A stretch of DNA of 37,529 bases from Rubrivivax sp. (GTDB taxonomy: Bacteria; Pseudomonadota; Gammaproteobacteria; Burkholderiales; Burkholderiaceae_C): the NCBI GenBank assembly GCA_024641965.1, contig JAHECC010000002.1:42375-79903 (forward strand). The letters run 5' to 3'. Numbering within the stretch: position 1 is the stretch's first letter; every line of letters begins with the position of its first letter. Of the stretch, positions 18,777 through 27,210 are shown in pieces. Under the pieces are notes generated by a model, which saw only the letters and a program-made list of their open reading frames with translations, had not been told where the DNA came from and did not search any database. The position numbers and the translations under genes are program-made.

Positions 18777-19628
18777 ATGGTTCCAGAGTCATCGATTATA
18801 GAGTTGGCTGATTGGCTGCGGACCCCACCGGGCCAGTGCCTCCTGCAATGGGAGCAGGCTCAACTTGACCAGGCCGTGGCCGACCTCTTCGGCTATCACG
18901 CGCTGCAGCTCGGCTTGTCGGAGCTGCAGGGACTGCGCAGCAACCGCATGCCGCACCGCTGGGTGGCCCTCGATTCGGTGCATGCGATGAATGCAATGCC
19001 GGTTCACTTGCCCCAGCCCGACGAGAGCCTTCTCAACAGCGAGCCCTTCGATGCCGGCCCGACCTTGCACTGTGATTTCGATGCCTTGCCATTTCCGAAC
19101 CACAGCCTCGATCTGGTCGTGCTGCCGCACGCGCTGGAACTGGCGCGCGACCCGCACCTCACGCTGCGCGAGGTCGAGCGAGTGCTGGTGCCCGAGGGTC
19201 GCGTCGTCATCCTGGGCTTCAACCAGGCCAGCCTGTGGGGCTTGCGGCAACGCCTGGGTCAGGCGCGGCGGGTCGTCGGGCTGGCGACCCGCTCCCCCCC
19301 GTTCCTGCCCCGTGCCGGCGAGTTCCTGGGCTACTGGCGGCTGCGCGACTGGTTGCGCCTGCTCAGCTTCGAAGTCGAAGGCGGCCGCTTTGGTTGTTAC
19401 CGGCCACCGTACAAGTCGACGCGCTGGCTCGAACGTTCGGCCTGGATGGAGGGCGTGGGCGAGCGTTGGTGGCCGGTGCTCGGTGCCGTGTACGTGCTCG
19501 TGGCCGTGAAGCGCGTGCGCGGCATGCGCCTGGTCGGGCTGGCGCGTAGCGAAGCGCGTCGCGCGCCCAACGCCAGCGCGGTGGTGACGAATCGACAGCA
19601 CAGGGTGCCAGAGGAGGCTTGTGAATGA
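18777..19628 (+). CDS. Class I SAM-dependent methyltransferase-like protein
   Basis: 283-residue cytoplasmic protein. The central part matches the second half of a Methyltransf_11 domain: [20 protein letters not shown] (post-I region), [31 protein letters not shown] (motifs II-III). The usual glycine-rich motif I (ExGxGxG) is not visible in the N-terminal half, so SAM binding may be altered or the protein may be a degenerate member. The substrate is unknown. The frame continues upstream through the antisense of mltD; the ATG at 18777 is the first plausible start after that gene. Its stop overlaps the rnhA start (ATGA), suggesting coupled translation. Confidence 0.72.
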   Translation: MVPESSIIELADWLRTPPGQCLLQWEQAQLDQAVADLFGYHALQLGLSELQGLRSNRMPHRWVALDSVHAMNAMPVHLPQPDESLLNSEPFDAGPTLHCDFDALPFPNHSLDLVVLPHALELARDPHLTLREVERVLVPEGRVVILGFNQASLWGLRQRLGQARRVVGLATRSPPFLPRAGEFLGYWRLRDWLRLLSFEVEGGRFGCYRPPYKSTRWLERSAWMEGVGERWWPVLGAVYVLVAVKRVRGMRLVGLARSEARRAPNASAVVTNRQHRVPEEACE

Positions 19629-20062
19629 GCGAGGTGGAGGTCTATACCGATGGTGCCTGCAAGGGCAACCCCGGACCCGGCGGGTGGGGAGCCTGGCTGA
19701 AGTCGGGCGAGCACAGCGTCGAGCTCTTCGGCGGCGAGTCCCTCACTACCAATAACCGCATGGAGCTGACGGCGCCGATCGAGGCACTGGCCTCGCTGAA
19801 GCGGCGGTGCGCGGTCACCATCTACACCGACAGCCAATACCTGCGCAACGGCATCAACACCTGGATTCACGCCTGGAAGGCACGCGGCTGGAAGACGGCC
19901 GACAACAAGCCGGTGAAGAACGTCGACCTGTGGAAGCGGCTGGACGCGCTGGTGCAGCAGCATCAGGTGCACTGGCACTGGGTCAAGGCGCACGCAGGTG
20001 ACCCGGGCAACGAGCGCGCCGACGCGTTGGCGAACCGCGGCGTCCCTGCGGCCGGCCGCTGA
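19625..20062 (+). CDS. rnhA: Ribonuclease HI
   Basis: Degrades the RNA strand of RNA-DNA hybrids. The 145-residue product has all four catalytic acids: Asp9 ([15 protein letters not shown]), Glu47 (NNRMEL), Asp69 (IYTDSQY) and Asp133 (NERADALA), plus the flexible-loop His123 (VKAHAG) and the basic handle ([16 protein letters not shown]). It starts at the ATG overlapping the methyltransferase stop. In many Burkholderiales dnaQ follows rnhA; here an RND efflux adaptor follows after 62 bp. Confidence 0.96.
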   Translation: MSEVEVYTDGACKGNPGPGGWGAWLKSGEHSVELFGGESLTTNNRMELTAPIEALASLKRRCAVTIYTDSQYLRNGINTWIHAWKARGWKTADNKPVKNVDLWKRLDALVQQHQVHWHWVKAHAGDPGNERADALANRGVPAAGR

Positions 20063-20124
20063 TCGCAGCGTGCGGCCGGCGCGAAAGCGTCGCAAAGGCT
20101 ACAGTGCGCGAAGGCGGAGGCTGC

Positions 20125-21336
20125 ATGAACCTGAGGAAGGCACAAACCTGGATCGCGTTGCTGGGCATCGTGGCGCTGGCCATTGCCGCCTGGTGGTGGC
20201 AGCAGCGTGCGCCGGCCACCGACGCGGCTGCCGTGCCTGCGCGGTCGAACGCACCGCGCGCCGCGGCGGGCCCGAACGGCACGGGCGCGCCTGCCGGTCC
20301 AGCCAGCGTCGAGGTCGCCCGGGTCGAGGCAATGACGCTCGAAGATGATGCCCAGGCCGTCGGGTCGCTGCGCTCGCGCCAAGGTGTTGTACTGCGCCCC
20401 GAGGTCAGCGGGCGCATTGCCAGGCTGGGCTTCGATGATGGCCAGCGCGTGAGACGCGGCCAGTTGCTGGTGCAGCTCGACGACACCTTGCAGCAGGCTC
20501 AGCTCAAGCAGGCACAGGCTCAGGCGAGCATCGCGCGCACCAACCTGCAACGCAACCGCGATCTGGTGGCGCAGAACTTCGTCAGCCAGAGCGCGGTGGA
20601 CCAGAGTGCCGCCGCGCTCGAGGTGGCCAACGCCCAGGTCGCACTGGCCGATGCACAACTCGCACGCATGCGCATCGTGGCGCCCTTCGACGGGGGGGTC
20701 GGGATTCGCAGCGTCAACCTTGGCGACTACGTCAAGGACGGCGCCGATCTGGTGAGCATCGAAGACCGCTCGCAGATGTGGGTGGATTTCCGCTTGCCCG
20801 AACGTTTCGTCGCCCGCGTCAAGCCCGGCCAGGTGGTGGAAGTGCGCCTGGACGCTATGGAAGGCCAGCGCTTCAACGGCAAGATTGAAGCCCTCGATGC
20901 GCTGATCGATGCCAATGGGCGATCGCTGCTGGTGCGCGCACGGCTGGACAACCCCGGAGGCGTGCTCAAGTCCGGGCTGTTCGCGCGCACGCGCATCGTC
21001 TTCGCGCGGCGCGAGAACGCGCTGGTGGTGCCCGAAGAGGCCCTGGTGCCCCAGGGTGGCAAGCAGTACATCGTGAAGGTGGTAGACGGCGCCAATGGCA
21101 AGGTTTCGCAGCGCATCGAAGCGCGCGTCGGGCTGCGCCTTCCAGGCAAGGCCGAGGTGCTGGAAGGGCTGGCTGCGGGCGATCTGGTGGTTACGGCCGG
21201 GCAGGCCCGGTTGATGCGTGGCGACGCACTGCCGGTCAAGGTGGTGGACCTGGCGCGGCCCGTTGAGCCCAAGGCGCCGGGCGGGTCCGCTCGCCCGGCC
21301 AGCGCCGCATCGGCTGCTCGCTCGTCCCCGGTCTGA
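20125..21336 (+). CDS. RND efflux periplasmic adaptor (HlyD/AcrA family)
   Basis: 403-residue membrane-fusion protein that links an inner-membrane RND pump to an outer-membrane channel. An N-terminal hydrophobic anchor (about 8-26, WIALLGIVALAIAAWWW) has no lipobox cysteine. The split lipoyl domain is seen in VLRPEVSGRIARLGFDDGQRVRRGQLLVQLD and MRIVAPFDGGVGIRSVNLGDYVKDG, flanking a coiled-coil hairpin (about 115-165). Beta-barrel and membrane-proximal parts follow (DFRLPERFVARVKPGQVVEV; NALVVPEEALVPQGGKQYI). The ATG at 20125 has GGAGG 5 nt upstream, better than the GTG at 20104. The pump gene begins 9 bp downstream. Substrate unknown. Confidence 0.92.
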   Translation: MNLRKAQTWIALLGIVALAIAAWWWQQRAPATDAAAVPARSNAPRAAAGPNGTGAPAGPASVEVARVEAMTLEDDAQAVGSLRSRQGVVLRPEVSGRIARLGFDDGQRVRRGQLLVQLDDTLQQAQLKQAQAQASIARTNLQRNRDLVAQNFVSQSAVDQSAAALEVANAQVALADAQLARMRIVAPFDGGVGIRSVNLGDYVKDGADLVSIEDRSQMWVDFRLPERFVARVKPGQVVEVRLDAMEGQRFNGKIEALDALIDANGRSLLVRARLDNPGGVLKSGLFARTRIVFARRENALVVPEEALVPQGGKQYIVKVVDGANGKVSQRIEARVGLRLPGKAEVLEGLAAGDLVVTAGQARLMRGDALPVKVVDLARPVEPKAPGGSARPASAASAARSSPV

Positions 21337-21345
21337 TCCGCCGCC

Positions 21346-24300
21346 ATGCGCATTTCCGAAACCTCGATCCGCCGCCCGGTGTTTGCCACCGTGCTGTCGC
21401 TGATGATCATGCTCATTGGCTGGGTGTCTTTTGACCGGCTGACGGTGCGCGAATACCCACGCATCGACGAGCCGGTGGTCACGGTCAGCACGCGGCTGGT
21501 CGGCGCGTCGTCCGAGGTCATCGAATCGCAGGTCACCAAGCCGCTGGAGGATTCGATCTCCGGCATCGAGGGCCTGGACATCATCACCTCGATCTCGCGC
21601 TCCGAGCAAAGTCAGATCACGGTGCGCTTCAAGCTCGAGAAGAACCCTGACGACGCCGCTGCCGACGTGCGCGACAAGGTGGCGCGCGTGCGCGGCAAGC
21701 TGCCCGATGCGGTCGACGAACCAGTGATCTCCAAGGTCGAGGCCGATGCCAGCCCGACGGTGTGGCTGGCCTACACCAGCGATTCGCTTAGCCCGCTGCA
21801 GGTCACCGACCTGGTGAACCGCATCGTCAAGCCGCGGCTGCAAACGGTGCCCGGCGTGTCCGACGTGCGCATCTACGGCGACCGCCAATATGCGATGCGC
21901 ATCTGGCTCGACCCGGACAAGCTGGCCGCCTACCGCATCACCGTACAGGACGTCGAGGACGCGCTGCGCCGGCAGAACCTGGACGTGCCGGCCGGGCGCA
22001 TCGAAAGCGAGCAGCGCGAGTTCAGCGTCACCGCGCGCACCGACCTGAACACCGTGCCGCAATTTTCCGAGGTGGCGCTGAAGACCGTGAACGGCTACAC
22101 CGTTCGGCTGCGCGACGTGGCGCGCATCGAGCAGGCACCGGCGAGCGAGCGCACCAGCGTGCGCCTGAACGGGCTGCCGGCGATTTCCAGCGGAATCATC
22201 CGCAACGCCACCGCCAACCCGCTGGAGATTTCCAAGGCGGTGCGCGCCATCGTGCCGCAGATCCAGGAAAGCCTGCCGCCGTCGGTGAAGGTGGTGGTGG
22301 CGAACGACAACGCGGTGTTCATCGACCGTTCGGTGAAATCCGTCTACACCACGATTGCCGAGGCCATGCTGCTGGTGGCGTTGGTGGTGTTCGTGTTCCT
22401 GCGCACCTTGAGGGCTTCGATCATCCCGCTGGTGACGATTCCGGTGAGCCTGATCGGCGCCTTTGCGATCATGGCCGCGGCCGGTTTCACCATCAACACG
22501 CTGACGCTGCTGGCGCTGGTGCTGGCCATCGGGCTGGTGGTGGACGACGCGATTGTCGTGCTGGAGAACATCTACCGCCACATCGAAGAGGGCCTGGCGC
22601 CGTTCCAGGCGGCGCTGAAGGGCGCCAAGGAGATCAGCTTTGCCGTGGTGGCGATGACGCTGACGCTGGCCGCGGTGTATGCGCCGCTGGCCTTCACTCC
22701 CGGGCGAACCGGCAGGCTGTTCGCCGAGTTCGCGCTGACGCTGGCTGGCGCGGTCATCGTGTCGGGCATCGTCGCGCTGACGCTGACGCCGATGATGTGC
22801 AGCAAGCTGCTGCGCCACAACCCGACGCCGAACCGCTTCGATCGCGGCATGGAAAGCCTGCTCGTGGCGCTGACGCGAGGCTACGGCCGCGTGCTGCGCT
22901 TCGTGCTCGGACAGCGCTGGATCGTGCTGCTGCTGATGCTCGCCGCCGGCGGCGGCAGCGCCTGGCTGTACAGCCAGGCGAAGAGCGAACTGGCACCGCT
23001 CGAAGACCGCGGCGTGATCCTGGCCACCGTCAACGCGCCGGACGGCGCAACGCTGGACTACACCGCGCGCTACCTGCGAGCGATGGAAGGCATCGGGCAG
23101 AAGTACCCCGAATTCGACCGCGTCTTCGTCATCGCCGGCAATCCCACGGTATCGCAGGGCATCGCCATCCTGCGCACCGTCGATTGGACTGAACGGCAGC
23201 GCAGCACGCTCGATCTTGCACAGACGTTGCGGCCGCAGTTCCAGGGCTTGCCCGGCGTCAGTGCCTTTCCGGTCACGCCGCCCAGCCTGGGGCAGGGCTT
23301 TCGCGAGCGCTCGCTGAACTACGTCATCGTCACCAGCGACAGCTACGACAACCTGGCGCGCGTGTCGCAGCAGTTCCTGGCGGAGATGGCGAAGAACCCC
23401 GGCATCGTGCAGCCCGACACCGATCTGCGGCTGAACAAGCCCGAGGTGTTCGTCGAGGTCGATCGCGAACGCGCCGCAGACATGGGCGTGAACGTCGATG
23501 CGGTGGCGCGCACCGTCGAAACCATGCTTGGCGGGCGTGCGGTGACACGCTACAAGCGCGACGCCGATCAGTACGACGTCATCGTGCAGACGGCCGGTCG
23601 CGGCCGCGCCACGCCGGAGGACATCGAAAAACTGTTCGTACGCGGGCGCGGCGACACCATGGTGCCGCTGTCCTCGCTGATCAAGGTGCGCGAGGCGGTC
23701 AGCCCGCGCGAGCTGAATCACTTCAACCAGCGGCGTTCGGTGTCGATCACCGCCAACCTGGCGCCGAACTATTCGCTGGGCGAAGCTCTGGCCTTCATGG
23801 ACGGCACGGCGCGCAAGTTGCTGCCCAGCGGTTACGCGACCGAACTGAACGGCGTCAGCCGCGAGTTCAAGTCCTCGTCGGGCGCGCTCGGCCTGGTCTT
23901 CGTGCTGGCGCTGATGTTCATCTTCCTGGTGCTGTCGGCGCAGTTCGAAAGCTTCGTCGATCCCTTCGTCATCCTGCTGGCCGTGCCGCTGTCCACCGTG
24001 GGTGCGCTGCTGGCGCTGCAGTTGGCCGGCGGCACGCTGAACGTGTATTCGCAGATCGGTCTGATCACGTTGGTCGGATTGATCAGCAAGCACGGCATCC
24101 TGATCGTCGAGTTCAGCAACCAGTTGCGCCAGCAGGGGCGCTCGACCGTCGATGCGGTGGTCGAAGCGGCGAGCCTGCGGCTGCGCCCGATACTGATGAC
24201 CACCGGCGCGATGGTGCTGGGCGCGCTGCCCTTGGCGCTTGCCACCGGCGCGGGCGCCGAAAGCCGCCAGCAGATCGGCTGGGTCATCGTCGGCGGCATG

Positions 24301-24429
24301 TCGCTGGGCACGGTGCTGACCCTGCTGGTCGTGCCGACGGTGTACACGCTGTTCGCACGCAAGGGCGTGCCTGGCGAGATCACCACGCCCGAAGCGGCAG
24401 GCCCGTTGCCGACACAACACGCGCATTGA
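21346..24429 (+). CDS. RND (HAE1-type) multidrug efflux permease
   Basis: 1027-residue inner-membrane proton-drug antiporter. The start MRISETSIRRPVFATVLS is typical of HAE1 pumps. It has the expected 12-span layout: one span, a large periplasmic loop, a block of spans (about 335-545), a second large loop and the final block (about 840-1015). The proton-relay aspartates are Asp400 and Asp401 in GLVVDDAIVVLENIYRH. The second-half motif GLISKHGILIVEFSNQL is also present. The porter regions include the signature DVRDKVARVRGKLP. No outer-membrane factor gene follows, so it must use a TolC-like channel encoded elsewhere. Resembles the MdtB/MexW-like single-pump group; substrates cannot be inferred. 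Confidence 0.93.
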   Translation: MRISETSIRRPVFATVLSLMIMLIGWVSFDRLTVREYPRIDEPVVTVSTRLVGASSEVIESQVTKPLEDSISGIEGLDIITSISRSEQSQITVRFKLEKNPDDAAADVRDKVARVRGKLPDAVDEPVISKVEADASPTVWLAYTSDSLSPLQVTDLVNRIVKPRLQTVPGVSDVRIYGDRQYAMRIWLDPDKLAAYRITVQDVEDALRRQNLDVPAGRIESEQREFSVTARTDLNTVPQFSEVALKTVNGYTVRLRDVARIEQAPASERTSVRLNGLPAISSGIIRNATANPLEISKAVRAIVPQIQESLPPSVKVVVANDNAVFIDRSVKSVYTTIAEAMLLVALVVFVFLRTLRASIIPLVTIPVSLIGAFAIMAAAGFTINTLTLLALVLAIGLVVDDAIVVLENIYRHIEEGLAPFQAALKGAKEISFAVVAMTLTLAAVYAPLAFTPGRTGRLFAEFALTLAGAVIVSGIVALTLTPMMCSKLLRHNPTPNRFDRGMESLLVALTRGYGRVLRFVLGQRWIVLLLMLAAGGGSAWLYSQAKSELAPLEDRGVILATVNAPDGATLDYTARYLRAMEGIGQKYPEFDRVFVIAGNPTVSQGIAILRTVDWTERQRSTLDLAQTLRPQFQGLPGVSAFPVTPPSLGQGFRERSLNYVIVTSDSYDNLARVSQQFLAEMAKNPGIVQPDTDLRLNKPEVFVEVDRERAADMGVNVDAVARTVETMLGGRAVTRYKRDADQYDVIVQTAGRGRATPEDIEKLFVRGRGDTMVPLSSLIKVREAVSPRELNHFNQRRSVSITANLAPNYSLGEALAFMDGTARKLLPSGYATELNGVSREFKSSSGALGLVFVLALMFIFLVLSAQFESFVDPFVILLAVPLSTVGALLALQLAGGTLNVYSQIGLITLVGLISKHGILIVEFSNQLRQQGRSTVDAVVEAASLRLRPILMTTGAMVLGALPLALATGAGAESRQQIGWVIVGGMSLGTVLTLLVVPTVYTLFARKGVPGEITTPEAAGPLPTQHAH

Positions 24430-24459
24430 CCAACGTTACGCAAAGCAAGAGGGGCCATC

Positions 24460-25017
24460 ATGAACGCTGCAATCAAGTTGTTGCCGCTGATGGCTGCCGC
24501 GCTGCTCGCCGGCTGCGGAGGTGGCGGTGAAATCAGCGGCACGATCAGCGGCCTGACCGCATCGGGACTGAGCCTGTCCAACGGTTTCGAGACCATCAAC
24601 GTAGCCAAGGGCGCGACCAGCTTCTCCTTTCCCACCGAGGTCGATGACGGCAATGGTTATGCCGTGGTCGTGCTGACCCAACCGACGGGGCTGCGCTGCA
24701 CCGTCAGCAACGGCAGCGGCACCGTTTCGGGTGGCCTCGCGCCGGCCAAGGTGAACGTGGGCTGCGTGCCGGCATGGAGCATCAGCGGGCGCATCAACGG
24801 ACTGGTGCGCGGCGGGCTGGTACTCAGCAACGGCCCAGAGGACATCGCCATTGCGGCCAATGCGGCATCGTTTGCCTTCCCGACGCAACAGCCCGGCGGC
24901 GCGGGCTACAGCGTCGTGGTCAAGACGCAGCCGCTGGCGCAGCGCTGTACCGTGAGCAACGGCGAGGGTGAGATCGGCAGCGAAGCCGTGTCCGACGTGG
25001 TCGTGTCCTGCATCTGA
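24460..25017 (+). CDS. Lipoprotein with two tandem about 78-residue repeats
   Basis: 185-residue predicted lipoprotein; lipobox LLAGC ends at about residue 19, followed by a Gly-rich stretch. The mature part is two copies of one unit: ISGTISGLTASGLSLSNG to VNVGC, and ISGRINGLVRGGLVLSNG to VVVSC. Each has the pattern (I)SGxIxGL..GLxLSNG, GYxVVVxTQP, CTVSNGxGxxxS and a final Cys, so each repeat may carry an internal disulfide. AGAGGGG lies 7 nt before the ATG. It follows the RND pump by 30 bp and may share its transcript, but no functional link is shown. Similar beta-rich repeats are common in Burkholderiales surface proteins, with unknown function. Confidence 0.82.
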   Translation: MNAAIKLLPLMAAALLAGCGGGGEISGTISGLTASGLSLSNGFETINVAKGATSFSFPTEVDDGNGYAVVVLTQPTGLRCTVSNGSGTVSGGLAPAKVNVGCVPAWSISGRINGLVRGGLVLSNGPEDIAIAANAASFAFPTQQPGGAGYSVVVKTQPLAQRCTVSNGEGEIGSEAVSDVVVSCI

Positions 25018-25048
25018 GCGGCACGCCGGGCCGAGCCTGGCGTGCCGC
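25018..25048. terminator. Strong bidirectional hairpin between convergent genes
   Basis: GCGGCACGCC (25018-25027) pairs perfectly with GGCGTGCCGC (25039-25048). The loop continues the stem by four pairs (GGGC with GCCT, one G-T pair), leaving a CGA triloop. The 14-bp hairpin starts immediately after the lipoprotein TGA and is 9 bp from the ggt stop. There is no T-run on either side, so it may act with Rho or protect 3' ends rather than act as a classic intrinsic terminator. Confidence 0.65.
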
Positions 25049-25057
25049 GAGTCGAAT

Positions 25058-27001
25058 TCAGCGGCTCTGCGAACGCGGCAGGCCGATGACCGTGCCTTCG
25101 CGACGGGGGTCCGCAGCGCCGAACTGTTTGCCGGTCTTTGGATCTATGTACACCGCCTGCACCGAGCCGATGTCGCTCAGGCCTACGGTATACAACAGCG
25201 GCTGCGCCCTCAGCGCGTCCACCGTCGCCGCAGGGAACCACGGATCGACCGCAATCGACGCGTTGGCGCTGGCCACCGACAGGCGCGGCGCATCGATCGC
25301 CTGCTGCAGCGTCATGCCGTGGTCGACCAGGTTGATCGTCACGTTGACCACCGAATTGATGATCGTCGCGCCGCCCGGCGAGCCGTAGGCCAGCAACGGG
25401 CTGCCGTCACGGTTGAACATCATCGACGGCGACATGCTGCTGCGCGGCCGCTTGCCCGGTTGCACGTCATTGAAGCCGGGTACGGCAGGGTCGTAAAACG
25501 GGTTGGTCGTCGGCGTCGTATTGAAGTCGGTCAGCTCGTTGTTGAGCAGGAAGCCGTGGTTCTTGAAGCTGCCGTCCGCTTGCTTGTAGCCGGCGAACAC
25601 GCCGATGCCGTAACCCGACTCGATGGTGTTCGTGTACGAGACCACGTTGCCCCACTTGTCGACCACGGAGAAGTGCGTCGTGCCGTTCTCCATGCTGATC
25701 GGCGGGTCGGCCACCGCCAAGCGGGTGGCCGGCATCAGCCCGGCCGTCTCGTAGGGCCGCGGGTCATCGGCCGTCGGGTTGGGGTTCAGCCGCGCGCCGG
25801 GCGTGATCAGGTCACTGCGCAGCTTGATGTAGTCATTGGCCAGCAGCCCCTTGGAAGGCACCGGCACAAAGTCGGCATCGCCCATCCACACCGCGCGGTC
25901 GGCGAAGGCGATGCGCATCGACTCGGCCATGACGTTGGCGGTCTTGGGTGTCCCGAAGCCATAGCCCTGGCTGGCGTCGCCGAGCGGGAAGCGCTCGAGC
26001 ATCTTCAGGATCTGCAGCACCGTCAGCGCACCGGACGACGGCGGCGGCATCGACTTGATGCGGTAGCCGCGGTAGCTGCCCTCGATCGGCGTGCGCAGCT
26101 TGGCTTGGTACTGCTCCAGGTCGGACAGCTGCATGCTGCCGCCCTTGCCGATCGGGGTCAGGTTCGGCTGGTTGTACTGCTGGCCCTCGATGATGCCTTT
26201 CGCGATGTCGCAACCCTTCTCGGGGATAACCTTATAGAAGCAGTCGGCTCCGTGATCGGCGATCTGCCGGAAGGTCTGTGCCAGCGGCTTGTTTGTGACC
26301 AGCGAACCGACGGCGCGGAAGTCGCCGCCTGGGCAGAAATACTCCGCCGCCAGTGGCGAGTTCTTCGCCCGGCTGGTGGCGCTGCTGCAGGCCGTGCTGC
26401 TGACGAAGCGTGGCGTCGCGGCGAAGCCGTCATCGGCCAACGCGATCGCCGGCTGCAGCACCTGCGACAGCGATAGCCGCCCGTAGTCCTTCAGTGCCTT
26501 CTCGGTGCCGCGCACCATGCCCGGCACGCCCACCGCCACGCCCTGCAGCGAGCGCCGGGCGAAGTTCTGGCCGACGAACATGTCCGGAGTCGCACCGGCC
26601 GGTGCCTCTTCCCGGCTGTCGATGATCACGGTCTGTCCGGGGCGGGCCATGTGGATCATCATGAAGCCGCCGCCGCCGATGCCCGCGGACTGCGGCTCGA
26701 CGACGTTGAGCGCATAGGCAATCGCCACCGCCGCGTCGACGGCGTTGCCGCCTTGCTCGAGGATCTTCGCGCCGGCCTCGGCGGCGTAGGGGTTGGCCAC
26801 CGACACCACACCTTGCCGGAAGGCCTTGCCCGCCCACGCGGGCGGGCTGCCCTTGGCCTGCGGGGGCAGTGTGACCGAGGAGGCAAGACCCAGCGGCTGG
26901 TCGCCTTCATCAGCATGGACCGGCGCGGACAGGCCGCAGGTGAGCAGGGCGGCCAGCCACACCTGGGCGTGCTTGGACGAAATGTGGGTGTTCGCGTTCA
27001 T
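25058..27001 (-). CDS. ggt: Gamma-glutamyltransferase
   Basis: Periplasmic N-terminal-nucleophile enzyme that hydrolyses or transfers the gamma-glutamyl group of glutathione. The 647-residue precursor has a signal peptide (about 1-30, cleavage after PVHA). The proenzyme shows GNAVDAAVAIAYALNVVEPQSAGIGGGGF (85-113). The self-processing site and nucleophile is Thr441 in NGTTHFSVVDKWGN. The small subunit holds NTIESGYGIGV, the PRSSMSPSM segment and YGSPGGATI. The frame is open upstream, but the ATG at 27001 has AGGAGAG about 6 nt before it and directly precedes the signal peptide. Somewhat longer than E. coli Ggt (580). Confidence 0.94.
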   Translation of the reverse strand: MNANTHISSKHAQVWLAALLTCGLSAPVHADEGDQPLGLASSVTLPPQAKGSPPAWAGKAFRQGVVSVANPYAAEAGAKILEQGGNAVDAAVAIAYALNVVEPQSAGIGGGGFMMIHMARPGQTVIIDSREEAPAGATPDMFVGQNFARRSLQGVAVGVPGMVRGTEKALKDYGRLSLSQVLQPAIALADDGFAATPRFVSSTACSSATSRAKNSPLAAEYFCPGGDFRAVGSLVTNKPLAQTFRQIADHGADCFYKVIPEKGCDIAKGIIEGQQYNQPNLTPIGKGGSMQLSDLEQYQAKLRTPIEGSYRGYRIKSMPPPSSGALTVLQILKMLERFPLGDASQGYGFGTPKTANVMAESMRIAFADRAVWMGDADFVPVPSKGLLANDYIKLRSDLITPGARLNPNPTADDPRPYETAGLMPATRLAVADPPISMENGTTHFSVVDKWGNVVSYTNTIESGYGIGVFAGYKQADGSFKNHGFLLNNELTDFNTTPTTNPFYDPAVPGFNDVQPGKRPRSSMSPSMMFNRDGSPLLAYGSPGGATIINSVVNVTINLVDHGMTLQQAIDAPRLSVASANASIAVDPWFPAATVDALRAQPLLYTVGLSDIGSVQAVYIDPKTGKQFGAADPRREGTVIGLPRSQSR

Positions 27002-27210
27002 TGGACTCTCCTGGGCTTTCATGCATTGGACGCGGTCTGCGCCGGATGGTCGATCGCTGCGTCCCTCGAGCCGAGCGCGTCGACGAACCCCGATATTGCA
27101 AGTAAAGCGGCGGCTTCGCATCGGGGCAATCACCGGGCCCATTGCGTGGTGCACCTTTGCTTCGATGCCGGCGCTGGTCTCCGGTGGACGACGCCGTCGC
27201 CTTTGGTCGC

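Noticed and set aside
18560..18778. 72-codon minus-strand frame abutting the mltD start, considered as a small gene or remnant of gloB
   Set aside because: The translation has no glyoxalase II features or hydrophobic pattern, and no ribosome-binding site. gloB, often near mltD and rnhA in relatives, is simply not in this window.
19963..24426. A 1487-codon open frame on the minus strand opposite rnhA and the RND genes
   Set aside because: It is antisense to well-supported genes, has low-complexity Arg/His/Gln/Asp-rich translation, and arises from high GC at third codon positions. Similar frames oppose pstA-phoU, dnaX, prpE and others.
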